From the NCBI GenBank assembly GCA_036924285.1, contig JAYKYS010000004.1, positions 29,420,001 through 29,484,000 of the forward strand: 64,000 nt of DNA. Direction: 5' to 3'. The DNA comes from Asterella californica. Lineage: Eukaryota > Streptophyta > Marchantiopsida > Marchantiales > Aytoniaceae. The notes under the pieces were generated by a model. It saw nothing but the letters and a program-made list of their open reading frames with translations. It was not told the DNA's origin and did not search any database. Both the position numbers and the translations under genes were made by a program. Shown here in pieces: positions 43,770-55,500 of this stretch. Positions within the stretch are counted from its first letter, which is position 1; each line of letters opens with the position of its first letter.

Positions 43770-45740
43770 ATGCCTCCGACCGGAGGAAGAAATAGAAGAC
43801 GCACGGATAAGGATCCTGAGTGGGTTAACTCACTCCAGCGAACCGTTTCTAGAGATCAGCGGATATCTCTGAGACACCAAAGGAAAGAAGAAGAGCTCAG
43901 GAAGATCCGATCGGTAGAGTTGGAAGAGCCTTCCATCTCGAGCATAATCTTTGGCGAAGACAGAAACCAACCGGGTGATCACGTGTATAAAGTAGATTTC
44001 GGTACTGGTTACTCGAAAGACGTATTCCCAAGTGCGGGAGAAGCTTCTCAAGGTGAGGGAAGACTGGAGGAGATTGTTCCAGACGTCTCGGGAGGTAGCA
44101 GTGACAGTAGCTCTGACTCAGAAGACGATCTTCCTGATTCAGACAGGCCTGGACCTTCGAGAAGACCATCTCCACCACCTGGACCTGAGGTAGAAAGAAG
44201 TTGGCAGTCGCACCAGCCGGCAGTCAACATGGCTTCCCACACTCGGCAGAAGTACCATCCGTACGACGATGATGCTGATGCAGACGACTTCATCACGATG
44301 TTCGAGACCATCTCTAGATCCAACAAGGAAGACGCGGATGTTGACAGACTCCGTGTATTTCCCAGTTTGATCAAAAGGAAAGGAAGGAAGTGGATGAGTA
44401 AAACGTTGGATGATGTTGTAGTAATGGCCGCTTGGGCTACTCTGAAGGCAGCTTTTCTGAAGAGGTTCAGAGGAGTGGGCTACGATCGTATGACCCTCAT
44501 AGAGCTTCAGAGGCTCGAACGGAAGAAGAAAGAGACACTGAGGGATTACACCGAGAGATTTGAAGATCTCTTGGATCACATCCCTCAGAACCAAGGAAGA
44601 CCCGGCTACTGTGCTCAGCAAGCTGTGGACTGGTACTTGGGAGGATTGTCTCAGGATATGGAATTGTACTGCAGAAGAGGAGGAGGTGATGATTTAGCGG
44701 AGGTACAGAAGCATGCCGAGCAGTATGAAACCTCGAGCATCACTCGGAATATGACGAAAGACAAAGGGAAGACCTCGAAGAAGTCCAAGAAGTCGAAGAA
44801 GTCTTCTCGGAAGTCCAAGAAGAAGTCCAAGTCCACTGAAACTGATAATAGTGATTCGGAAGCAGCCTCTACTTCTGAAGAGTCTATTGTCGAAAGTCCA
44901 GAATCGGAATCTGAACCAGAGAAGAAGCCGCGGAAGAAGAAGAAGGAGAAGACGCGAGCAAGGGAGGAAGTTGTGCAGAAGATGCCTCAAACTCAGATCA
45001 TTCAGTCTGCACCTGATCCCCGCATCGATGAGGTTCTGAAGCAGTTTGCCGACCTGAAAGTTCATCTTTTGAACCAGAAGGACAAGCGGAAGCAACCTAC
45101 GGCTTCCCGGCCAAACCTTTGGTGCAACCTTTGTAACTCTTCCGGACACACCAGAGATCAGTATACGCAGGACCAAGCTGTCAACTGGGCAGGATGGGAA
45201 GAAGACGATGAGGGATATCTACACGATCCCAGTGGGGAATCTTGCTATAGGATCGAGACGATACAACCCTTCACTCCTACGCCTCCCGCCCAATATAATC
45301 GTTATGTACCGAGGGATAGAGCTAGCAATGTACAGACCAGAACGCCCTGGCAGCCTTCTTCATCACAACGACCTCTCAACCCTCTTCCTGGAGCGTGCAA
45401 TAATTGTGGAGAGACAGGACATTGGTGGTCCACCTGTACTCACCCGAGAAGACAGATTGGGCAAGTGCCCTTGTGTGGGAACTGTAAGGAAGCCGGTCAT
45501 TTCACAGGGAATTGTCCTCAGACCTTACGGCCACGACAAATGGTGAGATTTGCAGATACCACGCCTCCTGCAGAAGCTGCATCATCTTCTAAGCTCGAGT
45601 TAGTAGTGGTACAGCACATCACGGTAGAAGAAGAAGATCCTGGGGATTGTACGGATTGTCTCCATATCGAGGAAGACGAACCAGACCCCGGGAAGCGTGA
45701 AGGAAAGGAACCTCAGCTGCAGAAGACGACTGCAGCTTAG
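43770..45740 (+). CDS. gag: Element D gag
   Basis: 656 codons from ATG 43770 (MPPTGGRNRRRT) to UAG at 45738-45740. An earlier non-ATG extension is open. Order: basic/charged N-terminus; acidic Ser-rich linker; capsid (DDADADDFITMFE, RLRVFPSLIKRKGRKW, KAAFLKRFRGVGYDR, YTERFEDLLDHIP, ELYCRRGGGDD); Lys/Ser-rich tract (SKKSKKSSRKSKKKSKS); three knuckles, of which the first has lost its last Cys (CNLCNSSGHTRDQY) while CNNCGETGHWWSTC and CGNCKEAGHFTGNC are intact. It is homologous to A2 gag over the capsid and knuckles. It ends at a UAG followed by AAG-AUG; the frame continues open downstream into the protease region, so the stop is either a boundary or a lesion. Confidence 0.85.
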   Translation: MPPTGGRNRRRTDKDPEWVNSLQRTVSRDQRISLRHQRKEEELRKIRSVELEEPSISSIIFGEDRNQPGDHVYKVDFGTGYSKDVFPSAGEASQGEGRLEEIVPDVSGGSSDSSSDSEDDLPDSDRPGPSRRPSPPPGPEVERSWQSHQPAVNMASHTRQKYHPYDDDADADDFITMFETISRSNKEDADVDRLRVFPSLIKRKGRKWMSKTLDDVVVMAAWATLKAAFLKRFRGVGYDRMTLIELQRLERKKKETLRDYTERFEDLLDHIPQNQGRPGYCAQQAVDWYLGGLSQDMELYCRRGGGDDLAEVQKHAEQYETSSITRNMTKDKGKTSKKSKKSKKSSRKSKKKSKSTETDNSDSEAASTSEESIVESPESESEPEKKPRKKKKEKTRAREEVVQKMPQTQIIQSAPDPRIDEVLKQFADLKVHLLNQKDKRKQPTASRPNLWCNLCNSSGHTRDQYTQDQAVNWAGWEEDDEGYLHDPSGESCYRIETIQPFTPTPPAQYNRYVPRDRASNVQTRTPWQPSSSQRPLNPLPGACNNCGETGHWWSTCTHPRRQIGQVPLCGNCKEAGHFTGNCPQTLRPRQMVRFADTTPPAEAASSSKLELVVVQHITVEEEDPGDCTDCLHIEEDEPDPGKREGKEPQLQKTTAA

Positions 45741-48033
45741 AAGATGAAGACACCTGAAGAAGCGTCATCTCTCACTTTGACGAATGGTACTGTTTGGAAT
45801 CCTGACCCGAATTCAGATAGTTGGCCTCCGGAGGAAGTTTTGGATGAAGTTGTGTTCAAGGTAAGTACCAGAAGCAAAGGGAAGTCAGAATCTCGCCAGA
45901 AGGACGTCAAGAAGAAGAAGCAGCGTAAGGAGAGGTCATCTTCTCCCGAGCGGCCGTCTTCTCCTACTTACGACCGAGAAGATCCGAAGTACTTTGCTCC
46001 TGACATAAGACAAGAGGTTGAAGCGATCATGCAAGAAGAGTTGGAGAAGAGACGGAAGATAGTACAGCAGCTTCCTACACCGACTACGGTGACACCTGTC
46101 TCACGGGAACAGCCTCCAATCGAGAGAAGACACTCTTCTGGTCTTCCACCCAAGGAAGCAGCCACTACATCTTCTCTGTTGGAAACACCAGTCACTCTTC
46201 TGAAAAGATCTCCGTACGACTTCTTGCGAGACTTGTGGAATCAGAAGGCGGATGTAACCTTCCAACAGCTGTTGGATGACAACGCTGGTTACAGGAAGTT
46301 GTTACAATCTGTGCTTCGGGGATCGAGGAAGAGGAGGGCAGCTAAACTTCCCAAGAGCACCCCGATCCTAAGAATAGAGCATGATGACTTGGGAGCCCCA
46401 GAACTTGATATGGAGATCCATGGCTATCTTCTGAAGAAGGTACCCATTGATTCCGGCTCCGGAGTTAACATCATGACGGAAGAAACGGCGCATGCCCTAG
46501 GCTTCACTGAATTCCAGCCTACTCCGAGAATTCTCAGAATGGCGGACCAGACCAGAAGACGACCTTTGGGACAACTGAAAGATGTCCTCAAGTAATTGGT
46601 GGAGTATCTTTTTACCTCACTTACATCATTTTGCGACCTGTAGCTAAGGTTGGATATCAGGTGTTGATAGGAAGACCCTGGCTGTATGCTGCAAATGTGA
46701 ATACCGACTGGAGAAGGCATCGTTTGAGATTTCCCAATCCTACACCCAAGCCAGGTGAGAAGGCTAATGTCTCGCTTCCTTGGATCAAGATTGGACACCA
46801 AGGTGAAACTCCGTCTACAACAGAGGGGTACACTTCAGAAGACTCGGCTGCGTCTTCTGACAGTGATGAACGGTATAATGAGTTTATGGTGAATAACGTG
46901 TGTGCTACAGAAGTAGCAGAGAAAGTGGAAGATGTGGTCTGTGGATACATTGAGTGCTACGAGATTGTGGAAGAAGAGCTTCCAGAAGACGAGAATACCG
47001 TCTTCCCTTCGGAAGATCCGATAGTTGGTCTTCCAGAAGACGAATCTGAACTAGAAGAAGCTCCCAAACCGGAATACTTTGGTGCCAGTGAGTACAGTCA
47101 CACTGAAGGAATGGTAAACCCGGATGATCTCCAAGAGATGGAGGTTGCTCCTGGGAAGAAGCTGAAGCTTTCCAAGGTGATCGAGGGCCAGCAATTGGAA
47201 GACTTTCGAGAATTTCTAACGGAGTTCCAGGATGTCTTCGCGTGGACCATAGAAGACATGAAGGGCATACCTCGAGAGTTGGGAGAGCATCGCATCGACT
47301 TGCTAGAGGGCGTTGTTCCTGCACGGCAGAGACAGTACCGGCTCAACCCCAAGTACTCACTTCTGGTGAAAGACCAGATTGACCAGTACCTGAAGGCAAG
47401 AGTCATCTTCCCAGTACTTAGCAGTGAGTGGGTAGCTCCTATTTTCATCGTGCCGAAGAAGCAGACAGGGAAGATCCGAGTGTGTCAGGACTTCCGGAAG
47501 CTAAACTTGGCCACGAAAAAGGATCATCACCCCTTACCATTCACCGACTCTGTGTTAGACCAGGTAGCAGGACATGAGTTCTACAGCTTCCTGGATGGGT
47601 ATTCTGGGTACAACCAAGTTTCAATCAGAGAAGAAGACAAGTCGAAAATCACTTTCACTACTGATTGGGGCACGTACGCGTACAATCAAATGCCGTTTGG
47701 TTTATGCAATACACCCGCCACGTTCCAGAGGTTGATGATTACAATCTTCAAGGAGTATCTTCGCACCTTTATGGAGATTTTCTTGGATGACTTCTGTGTG
47801 TTTGGATCAAGAGAAGACCACTTGATATTTCTAAGGAAGTGTTTTCTGAAGTGTAGAGAACATCGTTTGGCACTTCACCCTGAGAAATGCTTCTTTGGTA
47901 TGTCAGAAGGGATCTTGCTAGGACATAGGATTTCCGGAAGAGGTATAGAAGTCGACTATGCTAAGGTGGAAGTCATCATGAAACTCCACCCACCTGCTAA
48001 CCTGACACAAGTGAGAAGCTTCCTTGGCAACGT
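45741..48033 (+). pseudogene. pol: Element D protease and reverse transcriptase (frame break; cut by E)
   Basis: In frame after the gag UAG. It has a basic linker (KKKKQRKERSS), then a retropepsin fold with IDSGSGVNIMTEETAHALGF and RPLGQLKD. A 1-nt loss near 46590 shifts the frame. The new frame continues VLIGRPWLYAANV, an acidic spacer and RT (VCQDFRKLNLATKKDHH, LDGYSGYNQ, MPFGLCNTP, FLDDFCVFG, GHRISGRGIEV). It is interrupted by element E after FLGN. RT catalytic residues are intact. Unlike family A there is no stop between protease and RT in this frame. Confidence 0.85.
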
Positions 48034-50535
48034 TGTCGTGTGACGTGCTTTCTTATTTGGGAATACACCGGGTATCTAGCTGTAGAGAGTACGTGTCGCA
48101 CTCCGTGACTCAGAACCAGCAACCACCCAAACCTCTCTCTGACCTCCAAGTACACTTTGAACCTTTCTCGCTACGATATCCTCACGTCCTCTCGGCAGAT
48201 CTCTCTCTTACTTGACTAGGAATAGAACCGGGGTAACAAGCACGGGCAACCTGTTCCTGCCATCACCGCAAGCATTCTTGGGTCTGCTGGTCATCACTCC
48301 AGCCTCACCACAAGAGAAATACCAGCACTCATAATAGAAAAGAAACCTAAGCGCAACGCCCGCACACAAATCCAATCAAAACCAACTGGGCGTACAAATA
48401 GGCATGCGGGTATGGAGAGGATCCAAACACAAGAAATACAGTCAACAACTCTCCATACCCATGATCAAGTGCTCTGAAGCACTGGCAAAACCTCCAGGTC
48501 GACCTGTTCTCCAAAAGAATCTTAACTCTTGCGCCTTTCGGAGCAAGAACCTCTCAACTTTAACTCGCTGTCACTCCTCAACCACAGCTCAGAATGAGAT
48601 GAAACTAAGGCCAGCAGATAGCCTGTAGAATAATCTCTCTATTAAGGTATTACATGCAGAGAGATCATCTCTGAGTTGGCATCTATGCCCTTCCAAAGTT
48701 CGCTGTTTCTATAACACGATACTATTTCAACAGAACTTTGCTGTTCGATTCCTCACAAACCACTCGATCAAAACAGCTCAAACTTCTCAGGAAGCTAATG
48801 TGTCACCATCACTACCACTCTGTAAAATTTCACCAGCATATCTTCAACCAAACTCTCGGAACGATCAAGCCCTTATCGCTGTTTTTATAACATGATACTA
48901 TTTTGACAGAACTTTGCTGTTCGATTCCTCACAAACCGCTCGATCAAAACAACTCAAACTTCTCAGGAAGCTAATGTGTCACCATCACTACCACTCTGTA
49001 AAATTTCACCAGCAGATCTTCAACCAAACTCTCGGAACGATCCAAGCCCTTTTCGTCAATGACACAAGGCGATATGCAGACCCACAAAAACAACGTTTCC
49101 CTTCAACCCAATAATCCAAAATTTCACAGGTAGGTAGCTGACTGTACCTTCTCAGATCCTGGAAGGTTTCATAGCAAAATTCGACCTCAAACTCCCCATA
49201 TCTCTCTCAATGTCTCATGTTTACAGTCGCCTACTATCATAACCTCCGATTTGAGACACCCAACTTCAGCTGGCCATAACTTTTTCACTCCGGCTTGGAA
49301 TCGATCGATCTCGGAGTCCATCGGCAAGCCCATCTCAAGAGCTTTCCAGCAACAGTCAATTCATCTCCAGCAACCTCACAGAACTCCCAGAAAGCGAAAA
49401 AGACCTCACGGAAATGAAATTGGTCACGAATTTGACCCCCTCAGCTTCAATCGATCGTAACTTTCTCATCCGCGCTTCAAATCCAGCAACCATTGAGTCC
49501 ACGGGCATCCTCGTCTCCCAAGCTTTCCAACCATAACTCACACTCCGCGAATGGACCACGGGAAGTGCCTCTAACCCTCAAAACGTGAAAGGAACTTGGT
49601 AGAAGGTGATTGGTCAAACTTTCGACCAATGAGAAACAAGTTGACAAAAGGGTTTTGTCTTCACTCACATGACAAACACACAAAGAACGAATTTTTTATC
49701 CAAGAGTACCATTTAGGCCTCAAAGTTTATATTGAACAAACTACAAACACGTGCCGTTGATGATACCGTCGGCAACGAAGCACGTAAACACGAAGTACAA
49801 ACTACACTCAATAGAGAGTCAGAATCCCGACTCTAAAACGGTTGACAATAAACGGAACTACAAAAGGAACGGACGAAGCTATTATCTGGTTGTAATAATC
49901 CTCTCCGAAGTTCCTGACGACAAACTCTCGATGCGCCACCTTAGGTCGACTGTAACAACGTATTTCGACCCAGGTGTTGAACGGAACTCTCGCTGGAAAG
50001 TTCAGATCTAATGGAGGATCCATACTACATCAAAGCAAGATATAGACAGTAAGATCCCAAACCGCGTCGTATGTGACAATAGGAAGAATGATAGGGTCTG
50101 GAGTAGCCATCACCGCGGTCATGAACGACTCGCCCCAGTGAGCTACCATAAATACTCGAAAATGATCCCGCGGCAGACAATGAATCTTAATGACGAATGG
50201 ATGCGCAAGTGGAAGATCAGGAGCACGAAAGGGCTCTCCGTTCATGCCTACCACTCGCACTGCCGCTTACTTCATCCGATGATACTGATCACACTCACCC
50301 TAGACTTGGATACTCTACACTCTGTCCCTCAGCTCCGCGCACCTCTCGTCTTATACATCAATCTCCCCATGTGACGACAAGAGTACTACTCTTATCTCCA
50401 CTCAGCGAAGAGTACACGGATCGTCCACGTGGAGCCTTATCTTTTGACACGATAAGATCCTAGTGGCTCCTCAACACCAAACACGTACGAAGGATATGTG
50501 GTGGTTTCACACCCTAGCCAATCCACAACACGACA
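48034..50535 (-). mobile_element. Element E: probable solo LTR inside D pol
   Basis: 2502 bp with perfect 8-bp inverted ends (TGTCGTGT...ACACGACA), flanked by ACGT on both sides (48030-48033 and 50536-50539). Removing it restores the FLGN/VGYYRRF block of D pol, which proves it is an insertion. It has no internal gene: the ORFs are short and unlike any family I know. Its minus-strand start (TGTCGTGTTGTGGAT) resembles the sense start of the C LTR (TGTCGTGATGTGAAT). A solo LTR of a C-like family, in minus orientation, is the best reading. A non-autonomous element is the alternative. Confidence 0.7.
48701..49052. repeat. 176-bp tandem duplication inside E
   Basis: Two direct copies starting CGCTGTTT at 48701 and 48877, with a few substitutions. 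Both contain GCTGTTCGATTCCTCACAAA and end at AAGCCCTT. Confidence 0.85.
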
Positions 50536-52478
50536 ACGTAGGATACTACAGGAGGTTTATTGACATGTACGCAGAGGTAGCAAGGAGACTCACTAAGTTG
50601 CTGAAGAAAGACGAACCATACATTTGGTCTTCTGAGCAGCAGGAAGCATTCGAAGAAATGAAGAGGCTTCTGTCGGAATCCCCTGTCCTACGGCCGCCTG
50701 ATTGGAAAAGAATCTTCCACATTTATGTGGATGTTTCTGCTTTCGCCATCGGGGTGGTGTTGAGTCAGAAAGATGAGAAGAAGAAGGATTATCCCATTTA
50801 CTACGCGGGAAGACAGCTCAGTGATGCAGAGAAGAAGTACTCGACAACTGAAAGGGAGTGTCTTGGCATGATTTACTCCTGTAAGAAGTTTAGACACTAT
50901 CTTCTAGCAAACCCGTTCGTCTTCTATGTAGATCACTTCTCTTTGAAACATCTTGTAAAGAAAGCAGATTTGTCTGGCAGGATAGCTAGGTGGATTCTCC
51001 TACTCCAGGAATTTACTTACACAGTTGAGTACAGGCTCGGAAGACAGCATGTTAATGCTGACTACCTATCCAGATTGGAAACAGAACGACGAGAAGATGA
51101 AGTGGAAGACGAGTTTCCTGACGAGAAGTTGTTTTCAGTTTTCATCTGGGGGGGGCGTACCGCCTGCTTCCCAGAAGACGAGACTAGATCTTCTGATCCA
51201 GTCTTTGCGACTTCCACAGAAGAGTCGATCTTCAAGGACTTGAGGAAGTTCTTGGAAGACCAACAGTATCCCGAGGGAATGGATGCGGAGCAGAAGGCCG
51301 TCTTCTTACACAATGCAGGTCCATATGCTATCTTCCAGGGTATCCTGTTTCGAAAGGGACATGACGAGAAGCTGAGAAGATGTCTCGAGCCGTCAAAGAT
51401 AAAATCAGTGATCACAGGTCTTCACTACGAAGATGCTGGGGGTCACTACGGATTGAAGACCACAGTGAAGAAGATGCTAGACGCCGGATACTGGTGGCCA
51501 ACTATGTACCAAGACACTTTTCAGGAGATCAGGAAGTGCGATGCATGCCAGAGGGTGGGAAGACCGACCGCTACAACAAGGTGGCCTCTTACTCCCATTC
51601 TTCCGCTTGCCCCGTTCGAAAAGTGGGGAATCGACTTTGTAGGTCCTATCGCCCCGGTGGCGAGAAGAACACGAGCAAGGTACATCTTAATAGCTACCGA
51701 CTATGCCACCAAGATGATGGAAGGCGAGGCCACGAGAAAGAACGATGCCGCAGTAGTAGCAAGGTTCCTATGGCATAACATCATCACTAGGTATGGATGT
51801 CCGCTGGAATTGGTGTCAGATAGGGGCACTCATTTCTTAAATGAGACTATCTCCCTCCTGACCCAATACTTCAGGATTAAGCATCGGAAGACGACGCCAT
51901 ACAACCCGAAAGCGAATGGGCTGACGGAGAAGTCGAACGGTCTTCTGTGTAACATCCTGAACAAGGTAACTGTTAACCATGCGTATGACTGGGACACGAA
52001 ACTGCCATCTGTGTTGTGGGCTTTCAGAATTTCACCTAAAGTCACAACCCAGAAGACGCATTTCTACCTAACTTACGGCATAACGCCCATTGTGCCCATA
52101 GAGTTAGAGGTCCCAACATACCGATTAGCCGTATCCGAACGCATGGGAGAAGAAGAGAGCCAGGAGCAGCATCTTCTGAACTTCGTAGAGTTTGAAGAAG
52201 ACAGGAATGCAGCTTTGGAGAAGACATACGAGGTGCAAGCGCAACGTAAGGTAAACTACGATAGCAAGTTGAGGAAGGTGACTGTTGTGGATGGGGACTT
52301 GGTGCTTCTCTACGACAACCGTCATATTAAGTTCCCCGGGAAACTTCATCTTCGCTGGATGGGACCTTACCGTGTCTTAGAGGTCTTCGACAATGGCTCC
52401 TTGCAGTTGGAAGAGTTGGACGGTACACTGATGACCACTCGTGTTAATGGGCGGCGCGTCAAGAAGTACTGGACGTAA
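50536..52478 (+). pseudogene. pol: Element D RNase H and integrase (downstream half of pol)
   Basis: Resumes at VGYYRRFIDMYAE after E. RNase H: YVDVSAFAIGVVLS, TERECLGM, YVDHFSLKH. Integrase: zinc finger (HYEDAGGHYG ... CDACQ), DDE core (GIDFVGP, SDRGTHF, LTEKSNG) and a C-terminal GPYRVLEVFDNGS fold ending VNGRRVKKYWT. The frame is open to the stop at 52476-52478 and every catalytic residue is present. The half is only orphaned by E. There is no chromodomain, and the 58 bp between the stop and the LTR leave no room for an env-like gene. Confidence 0.88.
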
Positions 52479-52523
52479 ACAGAAGTGCAGGAACCACTGA
52501 TGTTTGTGGGGACGCAAACATGT

Positions 52524-52536
52524 GAGGGTGGGCGTA
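52524..52536 (+). promoter_or_regulatory. Element D polypurine tract
   Basis: GAGGGTGGGCGTA directly before the 3' LTR start TGTGGTG. It parallels the family A tract, which ends GGGGGAGTA. Confidence 0.65.
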
Positions 52537-55500
52537 TGTGGTGCCCACAAATTACAGGATGCACGAATTTTTGAAATTTTTAAGAAAAATGACTTGTTTG
52601 TATAACTGAAGAAGCGTTGTTACTTAAGGTTACGTCTTCCTTAACAGGAAGATGATCTTAAGAGCTGTTTGTAATAAGAAGTTAACTTCTTCAGAAGACG
52701 ACCGTCTTCGGAAGATCGTCTTCTCAGTTGCGTCTTCAGAAGACGAGAAGACGGCGGAAGATGGGAAGACGGCGGAAGACACCTATCTTCCAGAAGACAG
52801 CGACCGCGAAGGACCAACCACGAGTTTTCGGGTAAGACAGTAGGTGTACCTACTGGAGCGCACCGAAGAGGTAGGTAGGTCAGGAAGACACCAAGGACGA
52901 GAACCCCTAATCTGCGGGGAAGATGCGTGAGGAAGCACATTAGACACCTTCCAACTTCTCGTAGCATAGCGCGCCTGAAGAAGATCGATTGAGAGAGTGA
53001 GCTTCGCGAGCTAGCATTGAGAGAGGAATCAAGTGAGACATCGAGGTAGGAGAGAGTAAGTTGGCAGCTAGGCGAAGGGTGAGATTGAATTGCGGGAGCA
53101 CAAACAGCAGAGAAAGCGAAGGCGTTTCTGTGGAGCTTCCGAGAAGCTGACAGTGAAGAGTGGCGAGTAGAAGCAGAGGTGGAATCAAGGTGTGGACCGA
53201 AATTGACAGCATGCGCAGTCGTGTGGAGTCGCATTGGAAGCTAGGACAAGAGCCAGAAGCGCGCGGAGGTCGAAGGCAACTCGGGGAGCCGAAGAAGACT
53301 GTAGAGGTTCTTCTCCCTATTCTTTTCCCCTCCCACTTCTTCTCGCCTTTTCTTGGTACTCCCCGCGCTTCCTTGATTGTGTGCAGGCAGCCTGATCGAT
53401 TACCCCACCCCCATTCTTTCTATTGAGACATTGGGCGCGGAAGCGCTGCCCAATTTCTGTCGAGACATCTCCTTGCTTCTTCCCGAGCTCAATTCGAGCT
53501 TCCCTACTCCTAGCCCTCAAATTGGAGACCCCAACTATCAATTTCCTTACCCCCCTACCTCTCTATCCCCGAAACTTGGAACAGAAGACGATTCGGAAGA
53601 TGGGAACATCTTCGGAAGACGCTTCTTGAACTTGACTGTCTTCGGAAGTCGACTGAACACAATTCGTATCAAGAGTGGATTTGCTTTGCTTTTGTGTTTA
53701 GAGAGGCTTGGTACGAATCCTGAGTGGAGTGGTGAGTTGTTGTGTTAATTCGAGAAGTTGGAAGTCGGGAACTAGGCCTGTGCCTCCCGGTCTTCCAAGC
53801 TTCTCAACTCCCCATCTTTCTAGAGAGACTAGAAGACTGGAAGGCTGGCAAAATGAGCGAGAAGACGCGAGGGTCCATTCGGGTCTCTTCTGTCCGATCC
53901 ATAACAGCCGTTCCTTCTTCTTCCCGAACTTAGAAGAGAGTTGTGAGAAGTCTTGCTGGCAGAATCTGGAGGGAATGGTCGAGGGTCATGTCTTCCCATC
54001 ATGCAGCAAGCTTCTTCTGAGTGCGTATGAGAGGTGAGAAGTCAGAAGAACAGAGTGCAGTTGTCTTGAGTCTGTTGTGAGGATAGATTGCGTGTAGGAA
54101 GACGAAGACAGGTGAGACCAGTGAAGGGAAGTCTGACTTCGAGAAGTCTTCCGAGAACGACATTGAATCGGAAGCTGTCCCAAGTGTCTTCCCAGAGGCC
54201 ACTGTCACCGCAGGAGCCCGCAACCATCTTCTGAACCTTTCTCATACTCTACTTCTCGCATATCTTGTATCTTCTGATAGGAAGTAGGATGTAATGCAAG
54301 GTGGGTTGTCTTCTTGGTAATCCATGCGAGGCCTTGCTTAGATAGGATTGTTTAGATATAGCTCGGAAGACGAGAGCTATCTAGGAAGTACTGTTAGAAT
54401 CCCGGAAGACGGAGTAGCTGTCTTCTGGAAGACTAGTTTCGTCTTCTGAGAAGTAGAAGCTAGACTGTGGGCACTCGGGAAGAACTGAGCCTTCAGCTCA
54501 TAGTAGGTGCTTGTGGTTTAGTGCAACAGATCTTCCAGGTATGTCGATGCATCCGCGAGGCTTGGTGTTACCAGCGGCAGAATTGGCCGAGGCCACTCCT
54601 TTCCTCAAGGAGTTGGGTCTCGACTTCTTCCTGTGGGATTGGAATCTCGCAGATCAAGGGCTTCTGGAGGAGGTGTGGGCCGCGTTACCACCGCGTAACC
54701 GTGTACCTGCGAAGGCAGGAGTAGCTCGGGGAAGACCGTCTTCCAGGACTAAAGACTGGTGGCGTAAGGCGTTTCACAGACCTGAGACCGAGGACCGAGG
54801 ATATTGGTACGAGAAGAAGATCTTGCCTAGGATTCTGAGTTCATGGCATGTGCCTGGGAGTATCACCTGCCTTTTCGTGGAAGACAGGCAGGGGAGGAAC
54901 GGTTGGAAGATAGAGTCTTACCGGGAGCCGAAGAAGCGACTTCTGGCGAAGTTGTTTCTGCATCTTTTCCCCAAGGGAAAAGCGCAGAAGACAAGGTACT
55001 TAGGAGATCAGGACGTGGAGTTCCTGGAATCAGTGTGAGATGACAGAGTGCCAATCTACTGGGGCGCGTACATCCACAACTATGTACAGACGGAGCTAGC
55101 ATACTTGGGTACCCCGGCGGGAGGACATCTGACGCCCTTCTTCTGCTACTTGTATGTAGCCATGGGGGATCTTAAGGAAGATCAGCTGGCAGTGTATGGG
55201 CCAACGGAGCGACAGGAGGTGAAGGAGGAGACCTCGGAAGACGATGACCGAGAGGCAGCAGCAACGCCCCCTCCCACTCTGATGCCACAGCTGAGACCCG
55301 GCTCTCACCAGAAGACGCTTCTGGTGAGGGAAGACGAGTCTAGTGGGTCGGAAGACGCCACGCCAGTGAGGAAGATGGGTCACAGAAGTGTACCGAGGAC
55401 ACCCATCTCCCTCATTCATTCAGGATCGGAATCGGACTCGGAGGAAGACTTGCTGAGTACCCGATCGGAGCAGAAGACAGCTTCTGTAACACCTGGGAGT

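Noticed and set aside
48034..50535. Host gene or satellite inside D pol
   Set aside because: Inverted ends, a flank duplication and restoration of the pol block on removal show a transposed unit. The internal duplication has only two copies.
52479..52536. Envelope-like gene after pol in D
   Set aside because: Only 58 bp separate the pol stop from the LTR. No membrane or signal segments are seen in any extra ORF of the window.
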